Counted from the first letter of the stretch, positions 53,201-60,007 are shown. The stretch: DNA of 64,000 nucleotides from Mycolicibacterium parafortuitum (GCF_002086815.1 NZ_MVID01000031.1:17552-81551); one strand, 5' to 3'. The notes: generated by a model not told the origin, from the letters alone. A program made the numbers and translations.

Positions 53201-53438
53201 CGTCGTCGATGCCGAAGAACTCGGAGTCGAATCCGTAGATGTCGTCGAGGAAGGCGCCCCACTTGGTCGCGGTGCGGCCCGGCACACCCTCGGCATCCCA
53301 GCGGTCCCGCGGAACGTCGGTGACGAGGTCGTCGCCCCTCAGCAACGCCTCCCAGAGCTGTTCTGGGGAGTCGATGCCACCGGGCAGCCGGCAGGACATG
53401 CCGATGACGGCAACCGGGGTGAACGGGCTCCTCGTCAT
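47211..53438 (-). CDS. MAS/Pks2-type reducing polyketide synthase: KS-AT-DH-ER-KR-ACP
   Basis: 2075 residues, close in order and sequence to mycobacterial Pks2/mycocerosic-type synthases. Ketosynthase with catalytic Cys171 (DTACSSG) and EAHGPGTPDGDP; acyltransferase Ser611 in GHSTGE; dehydratase region near 908-925 (EHRVHDVAVLPAAAY); enoylreductase with ATGGVGQAA near 1540; ketoreductase near 1738; carrier serine Ser2025 (DSLGALELR). It would extend an acyl primer with fully reduced, probably methyl-branched units. The ketoreductase cofactor loop reads GGLSDLG, where related enzymes have GGLGGLG, so its activity is uncertain. ATG 53438 overlaps the stop of a small leader ORF. No thioesterase; chain transfer to the NRPS would be direct or through an acyltransferase. 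Divergent from the FAAL. Confidence 0.92.
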   Translation of the reverse strand: MTRSPFTPVAVIGMSCRLPGGIDSPEQLWEALLRGDDLVTDVPRDRWDAEGVPGRTATKWGAFLDDIYGFDSEFFGIDDDAASALDPQHRLLLETSWEAMEHAGLRPAALADSPTGVFVGLSHIDYQLVNADSDAMAGPHGFDGNTLGMASGRIARALGVRGPALTLDTACSSGLTAVHMACRSLNDGESALAFAGGAFVMLEPRKFVSGTAQSALSPTGRCHAFDADADGYVPGEAVAVVVLKRLPDAQRDGDRILAVIRGTAVNHDGTTDDRSTPSARAQTALYRAALETAGVAADTIGMVEAHGPGTPDGDPIEYAGLAEVYGTAGPCALGSVKTNVGHAQSASGLLGLLKTVLALQHGAVPQNLHFTRLPDAVARIETNLFVPQHLSEWPGTEHPRRAAVSSYGTSGTNVHAVLEQAPEPGPAVPSPTDARTPLVFPLSSTSATELRRTAGRLADWIEAHEQVALPDLGYTLARRRAHRPVRTAVQAGDRTELITALRGIAEGHADFRPAVGGDDRGPVWVFSGQDAQWSRMGAELLTVEPVFAATVAQIEPLVAAESGFSVTAVITGRDGSAGYDRIQPAVFTIQIAAAAVLAELGAVPGAVIGHSTGEIAAAVVAGALSLEDGVRVVCRSARMMATVAGSGAVASVELPAKQVLSELTMRSAKDAAIAVVAAPQTTVIAGARTRVHEMVADWQDRGIAVREIPVDVAANSPQLDPIVKELTAALADIEPRTPSLPFYSATGFDPREQPRCDGRYWVQALRRTVRFAAAVRAAMEDGYRVFAELAPQQLLADAIEETARSLDVPLATMAGPGEAGPAGFLAALHSAGAAVDFAVPYPSGALVDVPLPTWTHRTLRLGGDVEQDATVGGYSVAAHPLLGPHVRLTQQPQRYVWQAEVGTSAQPWLAEHRVHDVAVLPAAAYCEMALTAARVALGEAAEVSDLELIRPLPLDGHTTVGASTTLSAPGVAGFVAESGHDGDHARHATAVLRVAEAVTPPRYDVNALLAAHPESADGAEVSAGLGQLGVHHGSAFAALGTVHVGRDAAGSVLAELAAPDQLRSQLATFGVHPALLEACFQSVAASPHVDALGDQALGRPVGVQRLRLYGSARDARYCYTRVTTVDGDGVQADLDVLDRDGAVLLSVHGLTFDTGAADSTRRDRILDERLMSIDWQQRTLPDSADATGAWLLVSTGATADVTAAALADSLKNRAAQCTTMCWPAQADHVANAEELARHLRDRQLAGVAILAGPTTGGDIAQCPSVALEYAQHLVRIAREVPKCEGRLPHLVVVTRDAQPVLPEDVPNLEHGALRGLVRVIGAEYPHLRVTQIDVDEATGTDLVAAQLLGESDEDETAWRGGAWYTARLRPAPLRPDERQTTLAHHDSDGMRLQIRTPGDLETLELVSCERIPPGPGQIEVAVHASGINFADVLVAMGRFPGIDGEMPELGMDFAGVVTSVGSGVTEHRIGDRVGGFSPSGCWGTFVSCDARLAVPLPTGLSDHQAVAVATATATAWHGLHDQARITAADKVLIHSATGGVGQAAIAIARAAGAEIFATAGSDERRNLLRSMGIEYVYDSRSVDFAEQIRQDTGGYGVDIVLNSLTGAAQRAGIELLAVGGRFVEIGKRDVYGNSQLDLFPFRRNLTFSYVDLALMSLHQPQRAGNLLRTVYRLVADGDLPPAQHTDYPLTDAAVAIREMGAARHTGKLILEVPRTGHSEAVTPPAHAPVFRADGAYLITGGLSDLGLFLAEKMSDAGCGRIVLTSRSQPTLKALETIEMIRVMGGDVVVHCGDIADPATAVRLVETATATGLPVRGVLHAAATVAEVTVAKLTDDVIEQDWAPKVYGAWNLHTATAGQPLDWFCTFSSAAALIGAPGRAAYAAANSWLDAFGRWRRAQGQPATVIAWGSWDRIGRGSEPSGADITADEGAYAFEMLLRHDRTYSGYVPVSGTSWPAGPTQRSPFAEAYRAADNGSGTDKLRAVLGDAAPQEWPALLRKLIAEQISLVLRRNVDPDRPLAEYGVDSLGALELRTRLEAETGIRLASSELAVGTIRGLAELLCDKLAPTQENDESPL

Positions 53439-53503
53439 CGCGGGGGGAGGATTCGGCGCACCGGGCGATTTGCCCGTTCCTGCATCGCGTCGAATGTAGC
53501 CAT
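53435..53503 (-). CDS. 22-codon leader ORF translationally coupled to the PKS
   Basis: A short ORF missing from usual size cut-offs. It begins with ATG 53503 directly behind a strong GAGGAG ribosome site, encodes a 22-residue, arginine-rich peptide (begins MATFDAMQER, ends RRILPPR), and its TGA overlaps the PKS ATG as ATGA. The PKS ATG itself has only a pyrimidine-rich stretch upstream, so ribosomes probably reach it through this leader. It may only set translation level, or may act as a regulatory leader peptide; no homolog is known to me. Confidence 0.55.
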   Translation of the reverse strand: MATFDAMQERANRPVRRILPPR

Positions 53504-53740
53504 TTCGTCTCCTCACAAGAGCGACTGCGGCGTTTCGCTGTCGATCGCTGCTCTGGGCCCCCCGACCCAGAGCAGGGATCAATTGACGCAGACGTAGGTT
53601 ACACGCTCTCTTCGGCGTTGATCAGTCGCTCGGCGGTTGTCGTGACCCGGACCCGAGATTCAGCAAGCTTGCCGGAATCGGCGTCAGCCAACTTCTGTTT
53701 TCGAAGATGCAGCATTGACGCCTACGGTAATTTGCTTCGC
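53504..53740. promoter_or_regulatory. Divergent pks / FAAL promoter region with two TTGACGC elements
   Basis: Contains TTGACGC-AGAC-GTAG (53583-53597) and TTGACGC-CTACG-GTAA (53715-53730), both in the same direction. TAACCT on the minus strand (53602-53597) is a -10 candidate for pks, and TAATTT (53728-53733) ends 7 bases before the FAAL GTG. No coding ORF is supported in the rest of the gap. Confidence 0.5.
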
Positions 53741-55498
53741 GTGACAGAGGTCGTTGAGACATCCATCCCGGCGCTACTGCGTGAGCGGGCCAGCCTGCAA
53801 CCCGACGACACGGCGTACACGTTCGTCGACTACGAGCGGGATCCGGCAGGCGTCGCCGAGAGCCTGACCTGGCCGCAGTTGTACCGCCGGGTGTCGAACG
53901 TGGCGCGCGAACTGCGTTCGTGTGCCGCGCCCGGCGACCGGGCGGTGATCTCTGCGCCCCAGAGCCTGGACTACATCGTCGGCTTCCTCGGCGCGCTGGA
54001 GGCAGGGCTGATCGCGGTCCCGCTGTCGGTGCCGCAGGGCGGGGTCGCCGATGAGCGCGTCGACTCGGTGTTGCGCGATGCGGCGCCCGCGGCGGTCCTG
54101 ACCACCTCGTCGGTCGTCGGCGACGTGGCCGCGCACGTGACCGCGGGGCCGGGGGAGTCCGCACCGGCGGTGCTGGAAGTCGATCGCCTCGACCTCGACG
54201 CGCCCGGCGCCGGGTCGTTCGGCGGATTCGACGACGACGAGGACTTCCAGAGCACCGCGTATCTGCAGTACACCTCGGGCTCGACCCGCAGCCCGGCCGG
54301 GGTGATGATCTCGTACAAGAACCTGCTGACCAATGTTCAGCAGATCACCACCGACTACGCCGTCGACCACGGCGGTGTCGCGCCACCGGACATGACGGTG
54401 GTGTCGTGGCTGCCCTTCTACCACGATCTCGGCCTGATCATGGGGATCTGCACCCCGGTCTACGGCGGCTACCGCACCGTGCTGACCAGCCCGATCGCGT
54501 TCCTGGAGCGTCCGGCGCGCTGGATGCAGCTACTGGCGAGCAACCCTCAGGCGTTCTCCTCGGCGCCCAACTTCGCCTTCGAGCTGGCGGCACGCAAGAC
54601 CTCGGACGCCGACATGGACGGGCTCGACCTGGGTGACGTGTTCATCATCCAGAGCGGGGCCGAGCGGGTGAACCCGACGACCATCAAGAGGTTCACCGAC
54701 CGGTTCGCCGCGTTTAATCTCGACGAGCGGGTGATCCAGCCTTCCTACGGCCTGGCCGAGGCCACGCTCTATGTCGCGACCGTGCGACCCGGCCTCCCCC
54801 CGAACGTCGTGAACTTCGAGCCCGAGGAGCTCACCGAGGGCGTGGCGAAGCGGTCGCCGAACGGCGGCGGGACGCCGTTGGTCGGCTATGACACCCCGCT
54901 GTCGCCGCTGTCGCCGACGGTGCGCATCGTCGATCCGGACACCAGGACCGAGGTGGCCGACGGTACGACCGGCGAGGTCTGGGTGCACGGCGACAACGTC
55001 GGTGTGGGCTACTGGCACAAACCCGAGGACAGCGAGCGGGTCTTCCGGGCATCCCTTGCCGCGCCGTCACCGGGCACCCCCGAGGGGCCGTGGCTGCGGA
55101 CCGGTGACCTGGGTTTCGTCTCCGAGGGCCAACTGTTCATCGTGGGCCGGATCAAGGACCTGTTGATCGTCTACGGGCGCAACCACGCGCCCGATGACAT
55201 CGAGGCGACGATCTCTGAGATCACCAAGGGCCGGTGCGCGGCGATCGCGGTTCCGCGTGACGGCGTCGAGGAACTGGTCGCGATCGTCGAGTTCAGGAAG
55301 CGCGGCGATTCCGACGAGCAGTTCGCCGTCGCGACCCGCGAGATCACCTCGGCGATCTCACACGCGCACGGTCTGGCGGTCGGCGACCTGGTGCTGGTCG
55401 CGCCGGGTTCCATCCCGGTCACCACGAGCGGCAAGATCCGTAGGCAGTCGTGCGGACAGCTGTACCGGCAGAACGGATTCACCCGGCTGGACGGCTGA
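53741..55498 (+). CDS. Fatty-acyl-AMP ligase (FAAL, FadD family)
   Basis: 585 residues, the usual FAAL size. The start motif ETSIPALLRERASLQPDDTAYTFVDYE is typical of mycobacterial FAALs, which sets GTG 53741 as start; the longer open frame back to 53618 would cover the promoter. YLQYTSGSTRSPAGVM near residue 172 is the ATP-binding loop, GLAEATLYVA the second adenylate motif, and RTGDLGF ... GRIKDLLIVYGRNHAPDDIE the hinge region with the FAAL-type sequence. The enzyme activates a fatty acid as acyl-AMP and loads it on a carrier without CoA, here probably the PKS. It is divergent from the PKS gene and appears leaderless. Confidence 0.92.
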   Translation: MTEVVETSIPALLRERASLQPDDTAYTFVDYERDPAGVAESLTWPQLYRRVSNVARELRSCAAPGDRAVISAPQSLDYIVGFLGALEAGLIAVPLSVPQGGVADERVDSVLRDAAPAAVLTTSSVVGDVAAHVTAGPGESAPAVLEVDRLDLDAPGAGSFGGFDDDEDFQSTAYLQYTSGSTRSPAGVMISYKNLLTNVQQITTDYAVDHGGVAPPDMTVVSWLPFYHDLGLIMGICTPVYGGYRTVLTSPIAFLERPARWMQLLASNPQAFSSAPNFAFELAARKTSDADMDGLDLGDVFIIQSGAERVNPTTIKRFTDRFAAFNLDERVIQPSYGLAEATLYVATVRPGLPPNVVNFEPEELTEGVAKRSPNGGGTPLVGYDTPLSPLSPTVRIVDPDTRTEVADGTTGEVWVHGDNVGVGYWHKPEDSERVFRASLAAPSPGTPEGPWLRTGDLGFVSEGQLFIVGRIKDLLIVYGRNHAPDDIEATISEITKGRCAAIAVPRDGVEELVAIVEFRKRGDSDEQFAVATREITSAISHAHGLAVGDLVLVAPGSIPVTTSGKIRRQSCGQLYRQNGFTRLDG

Positions 55499-55513
55499 GC
55501 CGGCCGGCGTCGG

Positions 55514-55939
55514 TCAGCAGTCGGCCTGGATGCGGAACTTCGCCGCCACCTCGCCACTGGGCTTGTCGTCGAAGGACCCGTCCGCGGTCCCGGTGATGGT
55601 GAAGGAGCCGTCGGCTCCGGTGACCTCGGCGTTGCCGACGTTGTCGGCCCAGTAGGAACCGGTGAAGCCGCCGAACCCGCGGAATTCGACGGCCTTGGCC
55701 GTCACGCCGCCGCCGGTGGCCAGTATCGCGGTGAAACCGTGCTCCTTCTCCGGTGTTTCGATGTACCACGACCACCCGGTTTGGCGGCAACGCACCGCAT
55801 GGGCGCCGCCGGTGTCGTTGCCGTCGATCGACACGGTTGCGGTGGTGCCGCCGAGGGCGGGCTCCGGGGTCGAACAACCGGCAGCGCCGAGGACGACGGC
55901 GCTGCCGGCGGCGGCCGCCACGAGATGTCGGGTCTTCAT
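55514..55939 (-). CDS. LpqH-family (19-kDa antigen-like) lipoprotein
   Basis: 141 residues. A signal peptide ends in the lipobox LGAAGC with Cys22 as the lipidated residue; the rest matches the LpqH type, including repeated glycine-rich strands (GGGVTAKAVEFRGFGGFTGSYW) and the final cysteine (IQADC), which can pair with Cys51 of VRCRQ. It is exported and anchored in the membrane/envelope. TAAAGT lies 8 bases before ATG 55939, so it is probably nearly leaderless. Lies beyond the cluster boundary and is convergent with the FAAL (15 bases). Function of the family is surface/immune-related, not enzymatic. Confidence 0.82.
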   Translation of the reverse strand: MKTRHLVAAAAGSAVVLGAAGCSTPEPALGGTTATVSIDGNDTGGAHAVRCRQTGWSWYIETPEKEHGFTAILATGGGVTAKAVEFRGFGGFTGSYWADNVGNAEVTGADGSFTITGTADGSFDDKPSGEVAAKFRIQADC

Positions 55940-55950
55940 GGCGCCCGACT

Positions 55951-56589
55951 TTAAACGCTGCGGCGCTCGTGTTCGGCCGGAATGCCGGTGTATTCCGGAT
56001 TGGGTGGCACCGACAGCGCGATCCCGATGCGGTTGGTGGCGCCGATGAAGGCGGCGATCGAGATGCCTTCGAGGATCTCGTGATCGTCCAGACCGAGTGT
56101 GCGTAGGTGTTCGAAGTCGGTGTCCCGCAGGGACTGCGGATCGTTGTTGACAGCGACCGCGAGGTCGGCCAGCGCACGCTCCCGCTCGGTCAGCTCGGCG
56201 ACCTGGTGGTGGTCGATCGCGACCCGCTGGCCGAACGACCAGTCGCCGGCGACCTTGCCGAGCTTGTTGGCGTGGTTGGTGTGGCAGTAGGCGCAGCGGT
56301 TCTCGCCGGACACGACGGTGGCGATCACCTCGCGTTCGCGGGCGCTGAGCCCGCCGCGGCCGTCGGTGCCCAGCAGTGGCAGCAGGTAGCCGTTGAGTCG
56401 TTCCAGGTCGGATTCGTTGAGCGACAGTGCGCGGAACCAGTTGGAGGTCAATCCCTCTTCGCGCAGCTGGCGGTTGAAGAAGCCGCGGACCCCGGGGGAT
56501 CTCAGCTCGTCGAGTTCGGGGACGGCCAGGCGGGAGATCCGGGGCGGGGTCAGGGGCGGGGCGGGGCGGATGTCGGCTGTTGCGGTCAT
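55951..56589 (-). CDS. AhpD-like / carboxymuconolactone decarboxylase-family protein
   Basis: 212 residues, peroxidase-related AhpD/CMD fold. The redox motif is CAYCHTNHANKLG, with the CxxC and downstream histidine of AhpD-like enzymes. The length and RLAVPELDELRSPGVRGFF start fit the alkylhydroperoxidase-like group. It may reduce peroxides with a thiol partner. ATG 56589 is the only start that leaves the N-terminus compact; a long upstream open frame belongs to the antisense side of the neighbouring gene. 71 bases separate it from the XRE regulator upstream on the same strand, so it may be controlled by it. Confidence 0.78.
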   Translation of the reverse strand: MTATADIRPAPPLTPPRISRLAVPELDELRSPGVRGFFNRQLREEGLTSNWFRALSLNESDLERLNGYLLPLLGTDGRGGLSAREREVIATVVSGENRCAYCHTNHANKLGKVAGDWSFGQRVAIDHHQVAELTERERALADLAVAVNNDPQSLRDTDFEHLRTLGLDDHEILEGISIAAFIGATNRIGIALSVPPNPEYTGIPAEHERRSV

Positions 56590-56660
56590 GGGCACACGGT
56601 CGCGCACCGCAGGGCGCCGGCCAAGAGTTCTGTACGCCGCGATGCGAATTCCTCGCGGCG

Positions 56661-57452
56661 TCACCGGAGGGCGGCGGCGGTGGCGTCGTCGGCGGGCAGA
56701 AACGCCTCGATGCTGAGCTCGGCCGCGGTCAGGTCGAGAGCGGTTCCGAACGTCGTGACCATGCTGAGGAAACGCAACGTCCGTCCGTCGGCGGTGTCGA
56801 GCACCAGCGGCACCGCGATCCCGCCCAGATCCTGGGAGTGTTCGAATCCGCCGGGATAGGACTCCAGCTCGGCGAGCAGTTCGGTCAGCTCGGCGCGGCT
56901 GTCGGTGGCGACCTCGCGGCGCATCCGCGCGATCAGGTGTGTCCGCCATTGCGCCAGGTTCGCGATCCGGGGAGCCAACCCGTCCGGATGTAGTGCGATA
57001 CGCAGCGCGTTGGGGCGCTGCAGCAGGTGCGGTGCGACCCCGTCGAGGAGCACCCCGGCCCCATCGTTGACCTGTCGGATCCACCAGCCGCGGTCGACGA
57101 CCACGCACGGGAACGGGTCGTAGGCGTCCAGCACCCGCTGCACACCGGCCCGTACCGCGGCCATGTCGGGCGCATCGAGCGGACGCTCGGCGTAGGCCGG
57201 TGCCAGCCCCGCGGCGACCAACATCCGGTTCTGTTCCCGCTGCGGTACGTCGAGTGCGTCGGCGAGCCGTAACACCATGGCGCGACTGGGTTTTGACCGT
57301 CCGGTCTCGATGAAACTGACGTGCCGCGTCGATACGTCAGCCAGCAGCGCGAGGTCCAGCTGGCTGCGCCGTCGACGCTGCCGCCAACTGCGCAGCAGGG
57401 CGCCGAAGCCCTCGGTCGGTGTCTCGTGGACCGTGTGCTCGACCGATGTCAC
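56661..57452 (-). CDS. XRE-family regulator with MmyB-like ligand domain
   Basis: 263 residues. An N-terminal helix-turn-helix (about 15-75: LRSWRQRRRRSQLDLALLADVSTRHVSFIETGRSKPS) is followed by the MmyB-like sensor domain, recognisable by DPFPCVVVDRGW, NGAGVLLDGV and the C-terminal FLSMVTTFGTALDLTAAELSIEAFLPAD. Regulators of this group often sit beside an oxidoreductase that they control. The start is GTG 57452. The AhpD-like gene immediately downstream is the likely target. It probably does not belong to the lipopeptide pathway. Confidence 0.83.
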   Translation of the reverse strand: MTSVEHTVHETPTEGFGALLRSWRQRRRRSQLDLALLADVSTRHVSFIETGRSKPSRAMVLRLADALDVPQREQNRMLVAAGLAPAYAERPLDAPDMAAVRAGVQRVLDAYDPFPCVVVDRGWWIRQVNDGAGVLLDGVAPHLLQRPNALRIALHPDGLAPRIANLAQWRTHLIARMRREVATDSRAELTELLAELESYPGGFEHSQDLGGIAVPLVLDTADGRTLRFLSMVTTFGTALDLTAAELSIEAFLPADDATAAALR

Positions 57453-57570
57453 CAGCCCAGTGTGGCCAACATTGCGCTGTCAGGCCATTACCCGAGAGGT
57501 AATTGCGGCGGCTACCCGCAACCCGGACGCTGGGAGCCAGGGACCCGGGGGCATCGAGAGAGGAATCCGG

Positions 57571-57897
57571 ATGGCACCGAAATCGGACGGGGTCGCGGGC
57601 GGGGCGTCGGTGCTCGAGGCGATCCCGAAGTGGTTGCGGCTCGTGCTGATCTGCGACCGGGCCGGGTCGTCGTGGTACGTCGGTACCGGGTTCTTCTTCG
57701 CGCCGGTGCTGATCCTGGTGTCGCCCTGGCCGGCCCTGACCGCCGCACTGTGGGTGTTCATCGCGCTGGCCGGACTGTGGCTCGGGCTGCTCGGAGTCGC
57801 GATGGCCACGGGCCTGGCGATCGTGCTGCGCACCGGCGCCGAGATCCCCGAGGACTACTGGCGCAGCATCATCGACTATCCGCGAGTCACGAGCTGA
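57571..57897 (+). CDS. Small membrane protein of unknown function
   Basis: 108 residues with two clear hydrophobic segments (about 35-52 and 57-85) joined by a short loop containing SPWPALTA, and a hydrophilic end (EDYWRSIIDYPRVTS). ATG 57571 follows AGAGGAA; the frame stays open far upstream over the divergent regulator and is not coding there. I do not recognise the family. Divergent from the XRE regulator, convergent with the P450 gene. Confidence 0.6.
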   Translation: MAPKSDGVAGGASVLEAIPKWLRLVLICDRAGSSWYVGTGFFFAPVLILVSPWPALTAALWVFIALAGLWLGLLGVAMATGLAIVLRTGAEIPEDYWRSIIDYPRVTS

Positions 57898-57931
57898 GCA
57901 GCTGCTGTCGCGGCGCCGAGGCTGCGACCGG

Positions 57932-59185
57932 TCAGTGCGCGACCGGGCATCCCCGCCCGGTGTAATCGACCTGCCAGTGCTTGATGCCGTTGAGCCAGCC
58001 GGAGCGCAGCCGGTCGGGTGTGCCGATCGCGCTGAGGTCGGGGATGTGGTCGGCGATCGCGTTGAACATCAGGTCGATCGTCATCCGCGCTAGGTTCGCC
58101 CCGATGCAGTAGTGCGCTCCGGTACCGCCGAAGCCGACGTGCGGGTTCGGGTCGCGCAGGATGTCGAAGCGGTTCGGGTCTTCGAAGACGTCCTCGTCGA
58201 AATTCGCCGACCGGTAGGACATCACCACCCGCTGGCCCTTCTTGATCTGCACGCCGGACAATTCGTAATCGGTCAGCGCCGTGCGCTGGAACGACGTCAC
58301 CGGGGTCGCCCACCGCACGATCTCGTCGACCGCGGTGACCGGCCGTTGCTGCTTGTAGAGCTCCCACTGGTCCGGGTGTTCGGTGAACGCGATCATGCCG
58401 TGGGTGATCGAGTTGCGGGTGGTCTCGTTCCCGGCCACCGCGAGCAGCACCATGAAGAAGCCGAATTCGTCATCGGAGAGCTTGTGCCCGTCGACGTCGG
58501 CTTCGAGGAGTTTGGTGACGATGTCCTCACCGGGGTTGTCCGCCCGCTCGGCGGCCAGCTGCATCGCGTACATGATGAGTTCGGTTGCGGCGTTGCGATT
58601 GTCATAGTGCGCGTACTCGGGATCGTCGTCGCTGACCATCTGGTTGGACCAGTCGAAGAGCTTTCTGCGGTCCTCGATCGGCACACCGAGCAGTCCGGCG
58701 ATCGCCTGCAGCGGGAGTTCGCACGACACCTGCTCGACGAAGTCGCCCGCCCCCTCGGCGGCGGCGTCCTTGGCGATCGCCTGGGCGCGGGCGTTGAGGT
58801 CGTCGCGCAGTCGCTCGACCGCGCGGGGGGTGAAGCCACGGGAGATGATCTTGCGTAGGTGGGTGTGCCGGGGGGCGTCCATGTTCAACAGGACGAGGCT
58901 CCCGGTCTCGATCTGCTCGCCGGTCGAACCCTCCGGGTAGCGGGGGAGCGCGGTCTTGAGCTCGCTGGAGAAGACGTCGCTGCGCTTGGAGATCTCCTTG
59001 ACGTCGTGGTGGCGGGTGACCAGCCAGAAGCCCCCGTCGCCGAATCCCCCGACAGCCCCGGGCTGTTCGTTCCACCAGATCGGCGCACTGCGCCGCAGCT
59101 CGGCGAGTTCTTCCACGGGGAGTCGCTCACGGTTGAGGTCGGGGTCGGTGAAGTCGAAACCGGGGGGCAGGGTAGGAGTCGCCAT
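57932..59185 (-). CDS. Cytochrome P450, CYP125 family
   Basis: 417 residues. Closely resembles CYP125 from start (LPPGFDFTDPDLNRERLPVEEL) to end (GWLNGIKHWQVDYTGR-CPVAH). I-helix AGNETTRN, ExxR in DEIVRWATP region context, and heme loop FGGTGAHYCIGANLAR with the cysteine ligand. CYP125 enzymes oxidise the C26/27 terminal carbon of cholestenone in mycobacterial sterol catabolism. GAGGAG clearly precedes ATG 59185; the frame is open for 290 further codons upstream on the antisense side of a repeat gene, which is not coding. No other sterol genes are seen here, so this may be a second, paralogous copy. Confidence 0.85.
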   Translation of the reverse strand: MATPTLPPGFDFTDPDLNRERLPVEELAELRRSAPIWWNEQPGAVGGFGDGGFWLVTRHHDVKEISKRSDVFSSELKTALPRYPEGSTGEQIETGSLVLLNMDAPRHTHLRKIISRGFTPRAVERLRDDLNARAQAIAKDAAAEGAGDFVEQVSCELPLQAIAGLLGVPIEDRRKLFDWSNQMVSDDDPEYAHYDNRNAATELIMYAMQLAAERADNPGEDIVTKLLEADVDGHKLSDDEFGFFMVLLAVAGNETTRNSITHGMIAFTEHPDQWELYKQQRPVTAVDEIVRWATPVTSFQRTALTDYELSGVQIKKGQRVVMSYRSANFDEDVFEDPNRFDILRDPNPHVGFGGTGAHYCIGANLARMTIDLMFNAIADHIPDLSAIGTPDRLRSGWLNGIKHWQVDYTGRGCPVAH

Positions 59186-59341
59186 ACGTTCGCTCCTCAT
59201 GGTCAAGTGGCCGTACAGCATTGCTACCACCGCTGCGCGCCCTGCGAGGGAGGTTCGGGGAACGTCGAGGCGCCGTTGTAACGAAAACCGGGCGGGATCT
59301 GATGCATCCTGTGACAAGAGACCGGTCCTGGAGGGTGCATC

Positions 59342-60007
59342 GTGAAGTTCGGATTCCGCGCAAGCACTGTTTCGATGATCGGGGCCGCCGCGTTCGCGGC
59401 GTTGACCGCCGCCGCGCCGTCGGCGCTGGCCGATCCGGCGGTGCCGCCGGTGCCACAACCCGTGCCGGGCCCCTCGGCGGCGGCGCCCGCCGCCGTCGCT
59501 GCCCCCGCCGTGCCCGAGCCGGCGCCGTCGGCCCCGCTCGCCGCGGCCGCCGGTGACCCCGCCGCGGTCCCGCTGGGGGTCGCCCCCGCGGCTCCCGCCG
59601 CCGGGATCGCTCTCGCGGCTCCCGCCGCCGGGATCGCTCTCGCGGCTCCCGCCGCCGGGATCGCTCTCGCGGCTCCCGCCGCCGGGATCGCTCTCGCGGC
59701 TCCCGCCGCCGGGATCGCTCTCGCGGCTCCCGCCGCCGGGATCGCTCTCGCGGCTCCCGCCGCCGAAGGCGTCCCGCATCTCGCGAGTCCGGACAACCTC
59801 CCGCCCGGCACCACCGGCGCTCCCGTCGCGACGCCGGGCAGACTCGGCTACCTGCGCGAGCTGTGGCATGCCATGCGCACCCAGGAGGTCAGCGGCGGCG
59901 ACGCGCTGCTGCTGTTCACGCAGCGGCCGCTCACCTCGGGTCCGCAGGAGGCCAGAACTCCCGTGCCGGCCGCCGAGGCGGCCACGGCGCCGGCCACCGC
60001 GCCCTAG
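59342..60007 (+). CDS. Secreted Ala-Pro-rich protein with 9-residue tandem repeats
   Basis: 221 residues. A signal peptide of about 31 residues ends ALADP (likely cleavage after ALA). A Pro-Ala-rich part is followed by six exact copies of AAPAAGIAL and then a conserved-looking C-terminal part (GRLGYLRELWHAMRTQEVSGGDALLLFTQRP). GTG 59342 has GGAGGG 6 bases upstream. Family not recognised; size and build recall mycobacterial exported cell-wall proteins with variable repeat numbers. Its stop shares the sequence CTAG (60004-60007) with the stop of the convergent molybdopterin gene. Confidence 0.7.
   Translation: MKFGFRASTVSMIGAAAFAALTAAAPSALADPAVPPVPQPVPGPSAAAPAAVAAPAVPEPAPSAPLAAAAGDPAAVPLGVAPAAPAAGIALAAPAAGIALAAPAAGIALAAPAAGIALAAPAAGIALAAPAAGIALAAPAAEGVPHLASPDNLPPGTTGAPVATPGRLGYLRELWHAMRTQEVSGGDALLLFTQRPLTSGPQEARTPVPAAEAATAPATAP
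59588..59764 (+). repeat. 27-bp tandem repeat, about 6.6 identical copies
   Basis: Six full 27-bp copies (first 59588-59614, last ending at 59749) plus 15 bases of a seventh, with no base differences that I can see. In frame, each gives nine residues, so changes in copy number would not shift the frame. Perfect identity implies recent expansion. Confidence 0.9.

Noticed and set aside
53618..53740. 41-codon N-terminal extension of the FAAL
   Set aside because: FAALs begin at the ETSIPALL region, and the extension would cover a TTGACGC element and a -10 box.
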